From Klebsiella pneumoniae (GTDB taxonomy: Bacteria; Pseudomonadota; Gammaproteobacteria; Enterobacterales; Enterobacteriaceae): a stretch of 64,000 nucleotides of DNA. Position numbers and translations under genes: made by a program. Below, one piece after another: positions 8,394 through 17,460 of the stretch. The notes under the pieces are model-generated. The model worked only from the letters and a program-made list of their open reading frames with translations. It made no database searches and had not been told where the DNA came from. The stretch lies in assembly GCF_000742135.1 (NCBI RefSeq), contig NZ_KN046818.1:4469447-4533446 (forward strand), given 5' to 3'. Positions within the stretch are counted from its first letter, which is position 1. The number at the start of each line of letters is the position of its first letter.

Positions 8394-9308
8394 CTACTCT
8401 TCCGCCGGATGGCGACCGTCACCTAATGCCATCTGGCCGACCAGCCACTCCCGCAGATTGATAATATCCGCCCGCTGCGCCGCAGCCTCGGTGGTGACCA
8501 GGTAGTAGCGGGCGCCAGGCAATGCGTTGCTGAACGGCGCGGATAATACGCCGCGCTGCAGCAGATCCCGCGCCAGCAGTTCGCTGGCGATCACCACTCC
8601 CTGACCGGCCACCGCCGCCTGCAGGGCATGGGTCTCATCGCTAAAGGTTAACCCCGCATCAATATTCAGCTTCGGCGGTCCATAGCGCCGACGCCAGTTC
8701 TCCCAGCTCGGCGAATCAGCTGGCACGCGCCGGTTGGCAACGTGAAACAGCGTCACCCGCTGCAGATCTTCAGGCCGGCTGAGGCCCAGAGTCGGGCTGG
8801 CGACCACGATAAAGCGATCCTCATACAGCAGCGTGCAGTACAGGTCCGGCTCCGGCGTTTCACGATAGCGAATCGCGGCGTCTACCGTGCCCAGATGCAG
8901 ATCCACTCGTTCGACGCTGGTGTGTAGCCGCAGGTCGATAGCCGGAAAGCGGGCGGTGAAATCCGCCAGCCGCGGCACCAGCCAGTGGGTGAGAAAATTG
9001 GAGGTGGTGGTGACGGTTAAGGATGGCGGCTGACGGGCATGAGCGATCTGGACGACGGCCTGTTCCAGGGCGCTAAAGGCGCGTTGGGTGGCGGCGTAAA
9101 GGATCTCGCCATCAGCGGTCAGACTGACGCCCTGCGCGCTGCGTTCGCAGACCCGGCACTCCAGCACCGACTCCAGCAGTTTAATCTGATGGCTGACCGC
9201 CGTCGCGCTGACGCCGAGCGCCTCGGCGGCCTGTTTAAAACTGCGGTGGCGGGCGACGGCATGAAAAGCGCGTAGCGCCCCCAGCGGCGGCAGACGGGGT
9301 GGTCTCAT
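8394..9308 (-). CDS. LysR-family transcriptional regulator (GcvA-like)
   Basis: A protein of 304 residues with an N-terminal helix-turn-helix LGALRAFHAVARHRSFKQAA, then GVSATAVSHQIKLLE, and a periplasmic-binding-like effector domain (FPAIDLRLHTSVERVDLH; DAAIRYRETPEPDL). This text is typical of the GcvA/AmpR branch. It is divergent from a small membrane protein gene starting at 9440, its likely target. The 131-base gap would hold both promoters. Confidence 0.85.
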   Translation of the reverse strand: MRPPRLPPLGALRAFHAVARHRSFKQAAEALGVSATAVSHQIKLLESVLECRVCERSAQGVSLTADGEILYAATQRAFSALEQAVVQIAHARQPPSLTVTTTSNFLTHWLVPRLADFTARFPAIDLRLHTSVERVDLHLGTVDAAIRYRETPEPDLYCTLLYEDRFIVVASPTLGLSRPEDLQRVTLFHVANRRVPADSPSWENWRRRYGPPKLNIDAGLTFSDETHALQAAVAGQGVVIASELLARDLLQRGVLSAPFSNALPGARYYLVTTEAAAQRADIINLREWLVGQMALGDGRHPAEE

Positions 9309-9439
9309 GGCTGAGTTTTTCTCATCTATGGCTGAAAACTATGCGTTTGTGTAAGGCAATATAGTGGCGATAGGCTACGGGCATGTAAAGACAATGACAT
9401 GAATTAAATTCATGCAGCTTCGCCTGTCAGGAGTCAACT

Positions 9440-10015
9440 ATGCACGTTGTAAGCCGCTACACCGCCGCGGAAGCCGCGGCAACGATCGACCCCCGCGGCC
9501 GCGCTATCGCCCTTAGCGTGGTCATCGCCGCCGGGGCCTTGCTGTTAATCATGCCCCCGGTTATCGGGGTGACCGGCACGCTGAGTCTGCTGACGGCGCT
9601 GATTGCGGCCTTTGGCGTCGGGTGGGGATTCACTCGCGGACAATCCTGGCTTTATCGCTCACCCCTGGCGGCGACGCGCTGGGCCTTTCTGCTGTCAGCG
9701 GCCGGCTGGCTGCTGGCGCTGGTGGCCTGGTATGGCGGGCAGGACTGGCCGGCACTGCTGCCGGGCGTGGCGTGCGGTGGGGCGGGAGCGGCTGTCGCCT
9801 GGCGCATTGCGGCGGGTAGGACGGCGCTGCCGGGGATGCGGGTCAGCGGCGCCACGGTGCTGAGCGTAGCTATCGCCATCGCGGCGACGCTGCTGACCTG
9901 GCATACTGCGGGAGGAGGACGCCATGGCGTCTGCTTTGCCTTCGCCGTGCTGCTTGACTGGGCGCTGCTCGGCGCGCTGATGGTGCGGATCCGCCAGCAG
10001 GAGAGTGCGGCCTGA
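9440..10015 (+). CDS. hypothetical integral membrane protein
   Basis: A 191-residue protein with about six hydrophobic segments (for example IALSVVIAAGALLLIMPPVI, AFLLSAAGWLLALVAWY and VLSVAIAIAATLLTW) and almost no soluble loops. I do not recognise the family. It starts at an ATG with a CAGGAG ribosome binding site and is divergent from a LysR regulator, which probably controls it. Confidence 0.6.
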   Translation: MHVVSRYTAAEAAATIDPRGRAIALSVVIAAGALLLIMPPVIGVTGTLSLLTALIAAFGVGWGFTRGQSWLYRSPLAATRWAFLLSAAGWLLALVAWYGGQDWPALLPGVACGGAGAAVAWRIAAGRTALPGMRVSGATVLSVAIAIAATLLTWHTAGGGRHGVCFAFAVLLDWALLGALMVRIRQQESAA

Positions 10016-10207
10016 TACCAGACGCGGTCTGGTCCAGGATCGGCGAATCAAGCGAGACAGGGTAAGTTGTCCCGCCCGGCGTTAAATATCTTCTACACTG
10101 TTACAGGCATCACATTCCTGTGCGGTCGGCACTCCTGCCGGCCGCCGTCGGCGTTCAGCCCAGGCACGGGCCTGCGGGCTGGTTATCCTGAAAGAGGAGT
10201 CTGTAAT

Positions 10208-11044
10208 ATGGCATTTGTCACCACCCAAGACGGCGTCAACATTTACTTTAAAGACTGGGGACCAAAGGAAGCTCAGCCGATTGTCTTTCATCACGGCTGG
10301 CCGTTAAGCGCTGACGACTGGGATAACCAGATGTTATTTTTCCTTGCCGAAGGGTTCCGGGACATCGCTATCGATCGTCGGGGTCATGGCCGCTCCGATC
10401 AGGTTAGCGAGGGGCACGATATGGACCATTACGCGGCGGACGTTTCGGCGGTGGTGGAACATCTGGATCTGCACAATGCGGTCCACGTCGGGCACTCCAC
10501 CGGCGGCGGCCAGGTCGCACGCTACGTCGCCCGCTATGGTCAGCCGCAGGGGCGGGTGGCGAAGGCGGTGTTAATTAGCGCCGTCCCGCCGCTAATGGTG
10601 AAAACCGAGCAGAATCCGGGCGGGACGCCGATCGAGGTGTTTGACGGTTTCCGCAAAGCGCTGGCGGCGAACCGCGCCCAGTTCTATCTCGACGTCGCCT
10701 CTGGCCCGTTCTATGGCTTCAATCGTGATGGAGCAGAGATATCCCAGGGGACGATCCAGAACTGGTGGCGACAGGGGATGATCGGCAGCGCCAAAGCCCA
10801 TTATGAAGGCATTAAGGCGTTTTCAGAGACCGACCAGACGGAAGACCTTAAGTCGATCACTTTGCCGGTGCTGGTGATGCAGGGAGATGACGACCAGGTG
10901 GTCCCCTATAAAAATGCGGCCATCCTGCAGGACAAGCTTCTGCCGAACAGCCAGCTGAAAATTTATCCTGGCTTCCCGCACGGGATGCATACCTCCCACG
11001 CCGATACTATCAACGCCGATCTGCTGGCGTTTATCCGCGCCTGA
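10208..11044 (+). CDS. alpha/beta hydrolase, non-haem chloroperoxidase/arylesterase type
   Basis: A 278-residue alpha/beta hydrolase. The nucleophile elbow GHSTGG (near residue 98), an acidic residue in [10 protein letters not shown] and the histidine of [10 protein letters not shown] give a complete catalytic triad. [12 protein letters not shown] is the oxyanion-hole region. It closely resembles bacterial cofactor-free haloperoxidases and arylesterases; physiologically an esterase or perhydrolase is more likely than a halogenase. The frame is open further upstream to 10067, but the ATG at 10208 follows an AGAGGAG ribosome binding site and begins the conserved [17 protein letters not shown]. 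Confidence 0.85.
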   Translation: MAFVTTQDGVNIYFKDWGPKEAQPIVFHHGWPLSADDWDNQMLFFLAEGFRDIAIDRRGHGRSDQVSEGHDMDHYAADVSAVVEHLDLHNAVHVGHSTGGGQVARYVARYGQPQGRVAKAVLISAVPPLMVKTEQNPGGTPIEVFDGFRKALAANRAQFYLDVASGPFYGFNRDGAEISQGTIQNWWRQGMIGSAKAHYEGIKAFSETDQTEDLKSITLPVLVMQGDDDQVVPYKNAAILQDKLLPNSQLKIYPGFPHGMHTSHADTINADLLAFIRA

Positions 11045-11192
11045 TCTGCCCTCTTTGCCGGGCAGAGTGCCGTTAATGGCATTCCGCCAGCGCCCTGGGC
11101 GCCAGTCGCCTGGGGCGCGCCGGTTGACGTGCAGAGGAAATCTGCTTAACTCATGGGGTACCTGACGACTATTTTCCCCTCGCAGGATAAAA

Positions 11193-11220
11193 CGCCGGGT
11201 TTCTCTGCGGAAACCCGGCG
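11193..11220. terminator. strong stem-loop between the hydrolase and diguanylate cyclase genes
   Basis: An 11-bp perfect stem (CGCCGGGTTTC with its complement) around a six-base loop. Read rightward it lacks a T tract; read leftward it is followed by TTTT. It could be a terminator or lie in the leader of the GAF-GGDEF gene, which starts 30 bases later. Confidence 0.45.
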
Positions 11221-11250
11221 GAATTCTGCGCAAGAGACAAGTGAGAGACA

Positions 11251-12222
11251 ATGAAATTAGCCGGACTTCATCCCGACGAGCAGCGTCGCCTGCAATCGCT
11301 ACGCTCTTCCGGGCTGTTGAATAGCGGAAAAGAAGAACGCTTCGATCGCCTGACCAGGCTTGCCCGTTCGCTGTATAACCTGCCGGTGGCGTCCATCAGT
11401 CTGGTGGGGGAAGATCTCCTGCATATCAAGTCCTGTGCCGGTCTCGATGTGGACACGGTGCCGAGAGATATTTCATTTTGCGCCCATACCATTCTGCAAA
11501 CCGACCCGCTTATCGTCAACGACATGCAGCAGGACGAGCGCTTTCACGATAACCCGCTGGTCATTGAGGCGCCGTTTATCCGCTTTTACGCCGGGTATCC
11601 GGTGCAACTGCCGGATGGCGCGACCGTCGGGTCGTTCTGCCTGATGGATCACCAGCCGCGATCGTTTTCCGCCCATGAAATGCAGATCTTAAGCGATCTG
11701 GCGGCGATCGTGGAGGATGAGTTCAAGGTGCTGGATGCGGCAACCTCGGATGAGCTGACGGGACTGTTTAATCGCCGGGGATTCCTCACCCTGGCAGAGT
11801 ATGCCCTGCTGACGGCCCAGCGCCGCCATGAGCCGGTGAGCCTGGCGTTTGTCGACCTCGATCGCTTCAAGCACATCAATGATACCTGGGGGCATGAAGA
11901 GGGCGATCGCGCGCTGATCGCCATCGCCGACTTGATGAAAGCGGCCTTCCGCGAGTCCGATATCCTCGCGAGGCAGGGTGGGGACGAATTTATCATTCTG
12001 TTCGCCAATACCAGCCGCCACGATGCCGCGACGGCGATGGAGACGCTCAGCCACAACGTGGCGCGTTTCAACCAGCAGGCGGCCAATCCCTGGCAGCTGG
12101 CGTTCTCCTGGGGCTGCGTCGAATACGATCCCGCCAGCCATCCCAGTCTCAACGCGCTGGTGGCCACCGCTGACCGCCTGATGTACCAGGCGAAGCAGAA
12201 GCAGGGACGCGAGCGCCGTTAA
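11251..12222 (+). CDS. GAF-GGDEF diguanylate cyclase
   Basis: A 323-residue soluble protein with an N-terminal GAF domain (about 20-160; ARSLYNLPVASISLVGEDLL, then FCAHTILQTDPLIVNDM) and a C-terminal GGDEF domain (about 168-320; DELTGLFNRRGF, FVDLDRFKHINDTWGH, RQGGDEFIIL). The intact GGDEF signature and DxLT motif predict conversion of two GTP to cyclic di-GMP, with activity gated by a small ligand or redox signal at the GAF domain. No RxxD inhibitory site is obvious directly before GGDEF. The ATG follows a GAGAGAC site. The stop overlaps the stop of the convergent kinase-like gene by four bases. Confidence 0.88.
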   Translation: MKLAGLHPDEQRRLQSLRSSGLLNSGKEERFDRLTRLARSLYNLPVASISLVGEDLLHIKSCAGLDVDTVPRDISFCAHTILQTDPLIVNDMQQDERFHDNPLVIEAPFIRFYAGYPVQLPDGATVGSFCLMDHQPRSFSAHEMQILSDLAAIVEDEFKVLDAATSDELTGLFNRRGFLTLAEYALLTAQRRHEPVSLAFVDLDRFKHINDTWGHEEGDRALIAIADLMKAAFRESDILARQGGDEFIILFANTSRHDAATAMETLSHNVARFNQQAANPWQLAFSWGCVEYDPASHPSLNALVATADRLMYQAKQKQGRERR

Positions 12223-13322
12223 TCCTTTGCGGCGGTGGCACTCAACAGGTACTGCTGCGCCTGCTGCCGCTTCTGCGCATAGCTGCTGAGCAGCGCCTGC
12301 TGCGATTTCCCTTCGTTATCGTAAAACAGGCCGCCTTCGTCGGCGATAAAGCGATAATGCTGTTCCAGCTGGTTTATCACCCAGTCAATGCGTTGCAGGG
12401 TGAGTAAGGTACAGGACTGACCATGCAGGTCGTCTTCAATATCCAGCACATGTGAGCGAAAGGCCTCTACGGCAAACAGCCGGCTCAGCGCGGCAGGGTC
12501 CGCCAGCGCCGACTCCCAGCGCGCCGTCAACTGCTGAAAGTGAGCCAGCACCAGCGGGTCAGCGCGCCGGGCGCGAAGCCAGACGAGCTTCCGGCGGTAG
12601 CTTTCGACCGCCAGCCGCTTCATCTCGCGATATTGCGCCAGCTGCTGTTCGGCGTCAGGGATCCTGGTCATCAGCCAGCTAAAAAAGAAGCGAGTCTCAA
12701 AACGTTCGACAAAGTGGAACAGCGGGTCGGCCAGACCATTGCTGTTGAATTCTCTCAGCGGGTCGAAGGGATACATATAGCCAAAATCGAACAGCCATAA
12801 CTGCTCCTGCCGGTCCACCAGCAGATTCCCGCTACAGAGATCCCACTCCATCAGCCCCTGTTCTTCGCAGGCTTCCAGAGTAGTAAATAGCTGGGCGATC
12901 AGCGGCGGGGTCAACTGATGTATCGGCTCGCCATCGATCCAGGGGGAGAGCAGGATGCCGAGGCGATAATCGGCATACAGCGTTGGGACGATGTGGGTGA
13001 AGCGCGGCGCGGTGACCGGGTCATCCTTCAGCTGTTGCAATGCCTGCCGACGCTGTACCTCATTTAAAAACGACAGCTGGCCGTTGAGGTTGGCAACGCC
13101 GGCGACGGCGCGACGTTTCTTTAAATTGTACTCCTTGCCGGCGATGCGCAGACGATAAACCTCGCCGGTCAGGCCTGAGCCGTATACCTGCACCACATAG
13201 GGGGAATCGGGGCCCAGTGCGGCGAGGGTCTCCGGCGGCAGCGGGCAGTGGCTGACGTTGCCGACGATAAGAGGTTCCCCGCTGCGATCGAACGCCTGCT
13301 GTTGCTGTTGTCTGAGGTTCAT
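12219..13322 (-). CDS. kinase-fold protein of unknown substrate
   Basis: A 367-residue protein with a degenerate protein-kinase-like fold: a glycine-rich loop YGSGLTGEVYRL (residues 47-58), a lysine-rich strand YNLKKRR, EWDLCSGNLLV (159-169) at the place of the HRDxxxxN catalytic loop, and LFDFGYM (177-183) for the DFG magnesium loop. The catalytic Asp, the Asn and the DFG Asp are all kept, so phosphotransfer is plausible. The C-terminal 180 residues are helical with no recognised domain. It may phosphorylate a small molecule or lipopolysaccharide, as InaA/WaaP relatives do, rather than protein. The N-terminus has a run of five glutamines. Confidence 0.6.
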   Translation of the reverse strand: MNLRQQQQQAFDRSGEPLIVGNVSHCPLPPETLAALGPDSPYVVQVYGSGLTGEVYRLRIAGKEYNLKKRRAVAGVANLNGQLSFLNEVQRRQALQQLKDDPVTAPRFTHIVPTLYADYRLGILLSPWIDGEPIHQLTPPLIAQLFTTLEACEEQGLMEWDLCSGNLLVDRQEQLWLFDFGYMYPFDPLREFNSNGLADPLFHFVERFETRFFFSWLMTRIPDAEQQLAQYREMKRLAVESYRRKLVWLRARRADPLVLAHFQQLTARWESALADPAALSRLFAVEAFRSHVLDIEDDLHGQSCTLLTLQRIDWVINQLEQHYRFIADEGGLFYDNEGKSQQALLSSYAQKRQQAQQYLLSATAAKD

Positions 13323-13492
13323 GATGCCTCCGGGTAAAACGTTAGACAGAGTGGATAATCCACGCTATCTCACCCGCAAACGGTAGTGAATTCATCCTAC
13401 TGGCAGGCGCTTTTTCAGGCTGAGCTGGGGTGCGTTCACGGAGGACACGCGGGGCGTAGGGCGGCGGTAGGGAACGGCGCAGTAAGTCTCGG

Positions 13493-13753
13493 CGGGTTCT
13501 GGCTGTTGTAGGCATCGTTTAACAAGCTGACCCGGCTACCTGTCGTGGTTCCCGTCATCTGTGGCGGACACTTTGCGCGTACAGCAGTTTCACGGTTTCA
13601 CTGGAGGAGGCGGGGACCAAAACAACAGGCGTTATTCGTTGCGACCAGCCCAGCACTATCGATATGGCGGCCCGGAACGGCAAACGTCTGGAGCGCATAC
13701 CTGACGCCGTTGTCAATGAGGTGCTTGCCTGGCTGGATGCGATTCTGCGTTAA
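13493..13753 (+). pseudogene. MazF/PemK-family toxin relic, N-terminally truncated and frameshifted
   Basis: Three fragments in different frames together read like the end of a MazF/PemK endoribonuclease: RVLAVVG (from 13493), FNKLTRLPVVVPVICGGHFA (from about 13515), then GFTVSLEEAGTKTTGVIRCD and RNGKRLERIPDAVVNEVLAW up to the stop at 13751-13753. One base (a G) appears to be missing near 13587, and another slip lies near 13514. The N-terminal strand with the catalytic arginine is gone and no antitoxin gene is visible. It ends 24 bases before the tRNA-Asn terminator, so it may be debris of an earlier insertion at this tRNA. Confidence 0.7.
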
Positions 13754-13776
13754 GGCCAGAGACGCAGAAAAGCAAA

Positions 13777-13801
13777 AAGCCTGCTCGAAAGCAGGCTTTT
13801 T
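13777..13801 (-). terminator. terminator of tRNA-Asn (first copy)
   Basis: The hairpin AAAGCCTGC-TCGAAA-GCAGGCTTT lies just downstream of the tRNA 3' end on the leftward strand and runs into AAAAAG/CTTTTT. The same hairpin follows the other two complete tRNA-Asn genes. Confidence 0.85.
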
Positions 13802-13806
13802 AAATA

Positions 13807-13882
13807 TGGCTCCTCTGACTGGACTCGAACCAGTGACATACGGATTAACAGTCCGCCGTTCTACCGACTGAACTACAGAGGA
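13807..13882 (-). tRNA. tRNA-Asn (anticodon GTT)
   Basis: A complete 76-base tRNA with encoded CCA: acceptor TCCTCTG paired with CAGAGGA, anticodon loop CTGTTAATC with GTT, and T loop GTTCGAGTC. It is identical to the copies at 15640 and 24564. It lies leftward, upstream of and divergent from the yeeO-type gene. Its 3' end carries the 16-17 base sequence used as attachment site by ICEKp-type islands, but nothing is inserted at this copy except the toxin relic to its left. Confidence 0.97.
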
Positions 13883-13897
13883 ATCGTGTGGAGTCGT

Positions 13898-13925
13898 ATC
13901 TTAGCGGCGAAAAAACTTTTGTCAA
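13898..13925 (-). promoter_or_regulatory. promoter of tRNA-Asn (first copy)
   Basis: On the leftward strand TTGACA (920-925 of 13 kb) and TAAGAT (13898-13903) are separated by 16 bases, 16 bases ahead of the tRNA 5' end. Confidence 0.75.
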
Positions 13926-14041
13926 ACATCAATTCGCCTGTTCAGGTGCAACTGCCGCTTCCATCGACAATTTGTTGTCATTTCCGACAATTATTACGGA
14001 AAATACTTTGCAGGATATCCATTTCTCAATCATCATTTGAA

Positions 14042-15511
14042 ATGTTGTTTCAACATCTCTCACTAAGGTCTCTCTTGAACGTCACCTCCGCCGTACGCCA
14101 GGCTGTCGAACGGACATCCTGGTTTAAAAAACGTCAGCGTTATCGTGTGCTGTACTGGCGCGAAATCAGCCCTCTCGCTGTGCCCATTCTGCTGGAAAAT
14201 GCCTGTGTGCTGCTGATGGGGGTGTTGAGCACCTTCCTTGTCAGCTGGCTGGGAAAAGAGGCCATGGCCGGTGTGGGGCTGGCCGATAGCTTTAACATGG
14301 TCATCATGTCCTTCTTTGCCGCCATCGACCTGGGCACCACGGTGGTGGTGGCCTTTAGCCTCGGCAAGCGCGATCGGCGGCGGGCGAGGGCGGCCGCGCG
14401 CCAGTCGCTGGCCATTATGACCCTGTTTTCCATTTTGCTGGCGGGGGTGATCCATGCCTTTGGCCAGGAGATTATTGATTTTGTCGCCGGCGATGCCACC
14501 GCCCAGGTCAAGGACCTGGCGCTGACCTATCTGGAACTGACGGCGCTGAGCTACCCGGCGGCGGCGATTGCGCTGATCGGCAGCGGGGCGCTGCGCGGCG
14601 CCGGCACCACCAAAATCCCGCTGCTGATCAACGGCGGGATGAATATCCTCAATATCTTAATCAGCAGCGTGCTCATCTACGGCATCTTCTCCTGGCCGGG
14701 GCTGGGGTTTGTCGGCGCCGGGCTTGGGCTGACCATTGCCCGCTATATTGGCGCGATAGCCACGATCTGGGTGCTGATGGTGGGCCTCAATCCGGCGCTG
14801 CGGCTGTCGCTGAAGGGTTACTTCAAACCCTTTAACTTCGCCATTATCTGGGAGGTGATGGGGATCGGCATCCCGGCCAGTATCGAATCGGTCCTGTTCA
14901 ATGGCGGCAAGCTGCTGACCCAGATGTTTGTCGCCGGGATGGGCACCAACGTTATCGCCGGCAACTTTATCGCCTTTTCGGTGGCCTCGCTAATTAACCT
15001 GCCGGGCAACGCCCTCGGCTCGGCCTCGACGATCATTACCGGCAAGCGGCTGGGAAAAGGGCAGATTGGTCAGGCTGAATTCCAGGCCTGGCACGTATTT
15101 TGGCTGTCGACGATCATTCTGACGCTGATCGCCTGGGGCAGCGCCCCCTTCGCCGGCTTTATCGCCTCGTTCTACACCCATGAAGAAGATGTAAAAGAAG
15201 TGGTTAAACAGCTGCTGTGGCTCAACGCCCTGTTTATGCCGATCTGGTCGCTGTCGTGGACTTTACCCTGCGCTTTTAAAGGCGCCCGTGACGTACGCTA
15301 CACCATGTGGGTGTCGATGCTCGGCATGTGGGGCTGCCGGGTGGTGGCGGGCTATACCCTGGGCATCGTGCTGGGGATGGGGGTGATTGGCGTCTGGTTA
15401 GGGATGGTGCTCGACTGGGCGGTGCGCGGCGTGCTGTTTTATTTCCGAATGGTGAGCGGCCGCTGGCTGTGGAAATATCCGCGCGTGAAGGCTTCATCGG
15501 AGGAAAGCTGA
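14042..15511 (+). CDS. yeeO: MATE-family multidrug/flavin exporter (YeeO/EmmdR type)
   Basis: A 489-residue protein with twelve membrane segments and MATE repeats (ISPLAVPILLENACVLLMGV; LGTTVVVAFSLGKRD; GIGIPASIESVLFNGGKLLT; GSASTIITGKRLGKG). E. coli YeeO exports flavins and dipeptides and is likewise encoded between two asn tRNA genes, which supports the symbol. The ATG at 14042 is chosen; a TTG at 14075 with AAGG seven bases ahead is a good alternative that trims eleven residues. An open frame further upstream runs into the tRNA region and is not credible as coding. The protein acts in the inner membrane as a cation antiporter. Confidence 0.85.
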   Translation: MLFQHLSLRSLLNVTSAVRQAVERTSWFKKRQRYRVLYWREISPLAVPILLENACVLLMGVLSTFLVSWLGKEAMAGVGLADSFNMVIMSFFAAIDLGTTVVVAFSLGKRDRRRARAAARQSLAIMTLFSILLAGVIHAFGQEIIDFVAGDATAQVKDLALTYLELTALSYPAAAIALIGSGALRGAGTTKIPLLINGGMNILNILISSVLIYGIFSWPGLGFVGAGLGLTIARYIGAIATIWVLMVGLNPALRLSLKGYFKPFNFAIIWEVMGIGIPASIESVLFNGGKLLTQMFVAGMGTNVIAGNFIAFSVASLINLPGNALGSASTIITGKRLGKGQIGQAEFQAWHVFWLSTIILTLIAWGSAPFAGFIASFYTHEEDVKEVVKQLLWLNALFMPIWSLSWTLPCAFKGARDVRYTMWVSMLGMWGCRVVAGYTLGIVLGMGVIGVWLGMVLDWAVRGVLFYFRMVSGRWLWKYPRVKASSEES

Positions 15512-15592
15512 GCCGTTTGCGAGGCTAAACGCCATTTTTTGCGCAAAGTGAAGAATAATTCGGCAAACGATTCATTTTATTGAAAACAGGCT

Positions 15593-15621
15593 TTGACAGC
15601 GCCGGGCGTCATCGATAATAT
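15593..15621 (+). promoter_or_regulatory. promoter of tRNA-Asn (second copy)
   Basis: TTGACA at 15593-15598 and TAATAT at 15616-15621 with a 17-base spacer, ending 18 bases ahead of the tRNA. The GC-rich discriminator GCGCCCC fits a stringently controlled stable-RNA promoter. The same promoter precedes the third copy. Confidence 0.88.
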
Positions 15622-15639
15622 GCGCCCCGTTCACACGAT

Positions 15640-15715
15640 TCCTCTGTAGTTCAGTCGGTAGAACGGCGGACTGTTAATCCGTATGTCACTGGTTCGAGTC
15701 CAGTCAGAGGAGCCA
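15640..15715 (+). tRNA. tRNA-Asn (anticodon GTT)
   Basis: Complete 76-base tRNA with CCA, identical to the copy at 13807 but in the opposite orientation. The two therefore form an inverted repeat around the MATE gene. Its 3' side is intact and followed by its own terminator, so no island is inserted here. Confidence 0.97.
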
Positions 15716-15723
15716 AATTTAAG

Positions 15724-15745
15724 AAGCCTGCTTTCGAGCAGGCTT
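15724..15745 (+). terminator. terminator of tRNA-Asn (second copy)
   Basis: Hairpin AAGCCTGC-TTTCGA-GCAGGCTT followed by TTT, nine bases after the tRNA CCA. Confidence 0.88.
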
Positions 15746-15876
15746 TTTGCTTTTCTGTCTACCACCTTTCTTCCGTGGACAAACACCGCCGGGTCGTTTG
15801 TTTCGCTTATCCGGACGCTGACGCTCCCTGGCGGGTAACGTCAGCGTTTATCTCACGATTCCCACGTCATCGACGA

Positions 15877-17331
15877 TTAACGGAACGGCGGCTCGTTGAA
15901 GGTGCGCAGCTTACGCGAGTGCATGTGATCTCCCTCGGCGCGCAGCAGGTCAATCGCCCGGATGCCTATCTGCAGATGCTCGGAGATAGCGCCCTCGTAA
16001 AAGCGGTTAGCCTGGCCGGGGAGCTTGATTTCACCGTGCAGCGGCTTGTCCGAGACGCAGAGCAGCGTGCCGTAGGGGACGCGGAAGCGATAGCCCTGGG
16101 CGGCGATGGTCGCGCTCTCCATATCGATAGCTACCGCGCGGCTGAGATTAAAGCGCAGCGCCGAAGCGGAATAGCGCAGCTCCCAGTTACGGTCGTCGGT
16201 GGTGACCACCGTCCCGGTACGCAGCCGCTGCTTAACCTCTTCGCCGGGCATCCCGCTCACCTGCTTGGTGGCGTCGTAGAGGGCGCGCTGCACTTCGGCA
16301 ATGCTGGGGATCGGAATATCTGGCGGCAGCACCGCATCCAGTACATGATCGTCACGCAGATAGGCGTGGGCCAGCACATAGTCGCCGATGGCCTGGCTTT
16401 CGCGCAGGCCGCCGCAGTGGCCGATCATTAACCAGACGTCCGGCCGCAGTACCGCGAGATGATCGCAGATGGTTTTGGCGTTAGCCGGGCCGACGCCAAT
16501 GTTAATCAGGGTGATCCCTTTGCCGTCGTGGGTGATCAGATGCCAGGCCGGCATCTGGTGCTTCTTCCACGCCAGATCGGAAATGGCCTGTTCCGGCGCT
16601 TCGGTCTCGGCGGTGATCCAGATCCCGCCGGCGCAGGAGAGAGCGATATAGGGGCTGTCGGGATCGAGGATCTGGCTGCAGCCCCAGCTGACGAACTCAT
16701 CCACGTAGCGGGTATAGTTGGTGAACAGCACGTAGGGCTGGAAGTGTTCCGCCGGCGTGCCGGTGTAGTGACGCAGACGCGCCAGCGAAAAATCGACGCG
16801 GCGGGCGTCAAAGTGCGACAGCGGATAGAACTCGGTGGGATGGAACAGGCCATCCGCGGTCTCATCGCCAATTTGTGACAGCTCGGTGGTAGGGAAATAG
16901 CGCGTCAGACCGGCGCTCATCGAGCGGTCGAGTGTCAGGGTGGAACCATCGATCACGTAAGGATAGGGGATCTCATGCTGCGACAGCTCGACGCTGATAT
17001 GCGCGCCATAGTCCTGGTACAGCAGGGTCAGCTGTTCCAGCAAATAGTTGCGGAACAGTTTCGGATTCGTAATGGTGGTGGTATAGCAACCGGCATGGGT
17101 GAAACGTCCCCAGGCGCGCGTTTTGAGGGCTTTATGATCGGCGCCGTCCCAGGAGACCGACAGCTGCGGATAGACAAAAAGACCTTCCGCGCGGGCTTCG
17201 GTATCGGGGAGCGTATTATGGTCGATATAGTCGCCGATGGCTTTGCGTAACGCCGTGACCGAGGCTTCATAGCGCGCTTCCAGCTCGGCAAGCGCTTGTT
17301 CCGGGGTCAGACTGGCGGCCTTGATATTCAT
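15877..17331 (-). CDS. amn: AMP nucleosidase
   Basis: A 484-residue cytoplasmic enzyme that hydrolyses AMP to adenine and ribose 5-phosphate. The N-terminal AMP-specific domain (LTPEQALAELEARYEASVTA) is followed by a nucleoside-phosphorylase fold (ITLINIGVGPANAKTICDHL; LMIGHCGGLRESQAIGDYV; IDMESATIAAQGYRFRVPYG; CVSDKPLHGEIKLPGQANRF). Full length and all family segments are present, equal to E. coli Amn (484). It is located beside asn tRNA and yeeO as in E. coli. It is convergent with the second tRNA-Asn, with about 130 bases between them. Confidence 0.95.
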   Translation of the reverse strand: MNIKAASLTPEQALAELEARYEASVTALRKAIGDYIDHNTLPDTEARAEGLFVYPQLSVSWDGADHKALKTRAWGRFTHAGCYTTTITNPKLFRNYLLEQLTLLYQDYGAHISVELSQHEIPYPYVIDGSTLTLDRSMSAGLTRYFPTTELSQIGDETADGLFHPTEFYPLSHFDARRVDFSLARLRHYTGTPAEHFQPYVLFTNYTRYVDEFVSWGCSQILDPDSPYIALSCAGGIWITAETEAPEQAISDLAWKKHQMPAWHLITHDGKGITLINIGVGPANAKTICDHLAVLRPDVWLMIGHCGGLRESQAIGDYVLAHAYLRDDHVLDAVLPPDIPIPSIAEVQRALYDATKQVSGMPGEEVKQRLRTGTVVTTDDRNWELRYSASALRFNLSRAVAIDMESATIAAQGYRFRVPYGTLLCVSDKPLHGEIKLPGQANRFYEGAISEHLQIGIRAIDLLRAEGDHMHSRKLRTFNEPPFR

Positions 17332-17460
17332 GATTCGCTCCTTGTTTCAGGTCTGCTGACATTCCCGATAGTATGTCACAGCGGGAAAAGGGCGAAGGAG
17401 AATTTATCTGTCAAATGCGACGATACTCAGACCATAACCAGTAAAGGGAGCGGGCTCGTG

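Noticed and set aside
13886..14041. Upstream extension of the MATE gene by 52 codons
   Set aside because: The extension starts four bases from the tRNA-Asn and covers the tRNA promoter; the family normally starts near 14042-14075.
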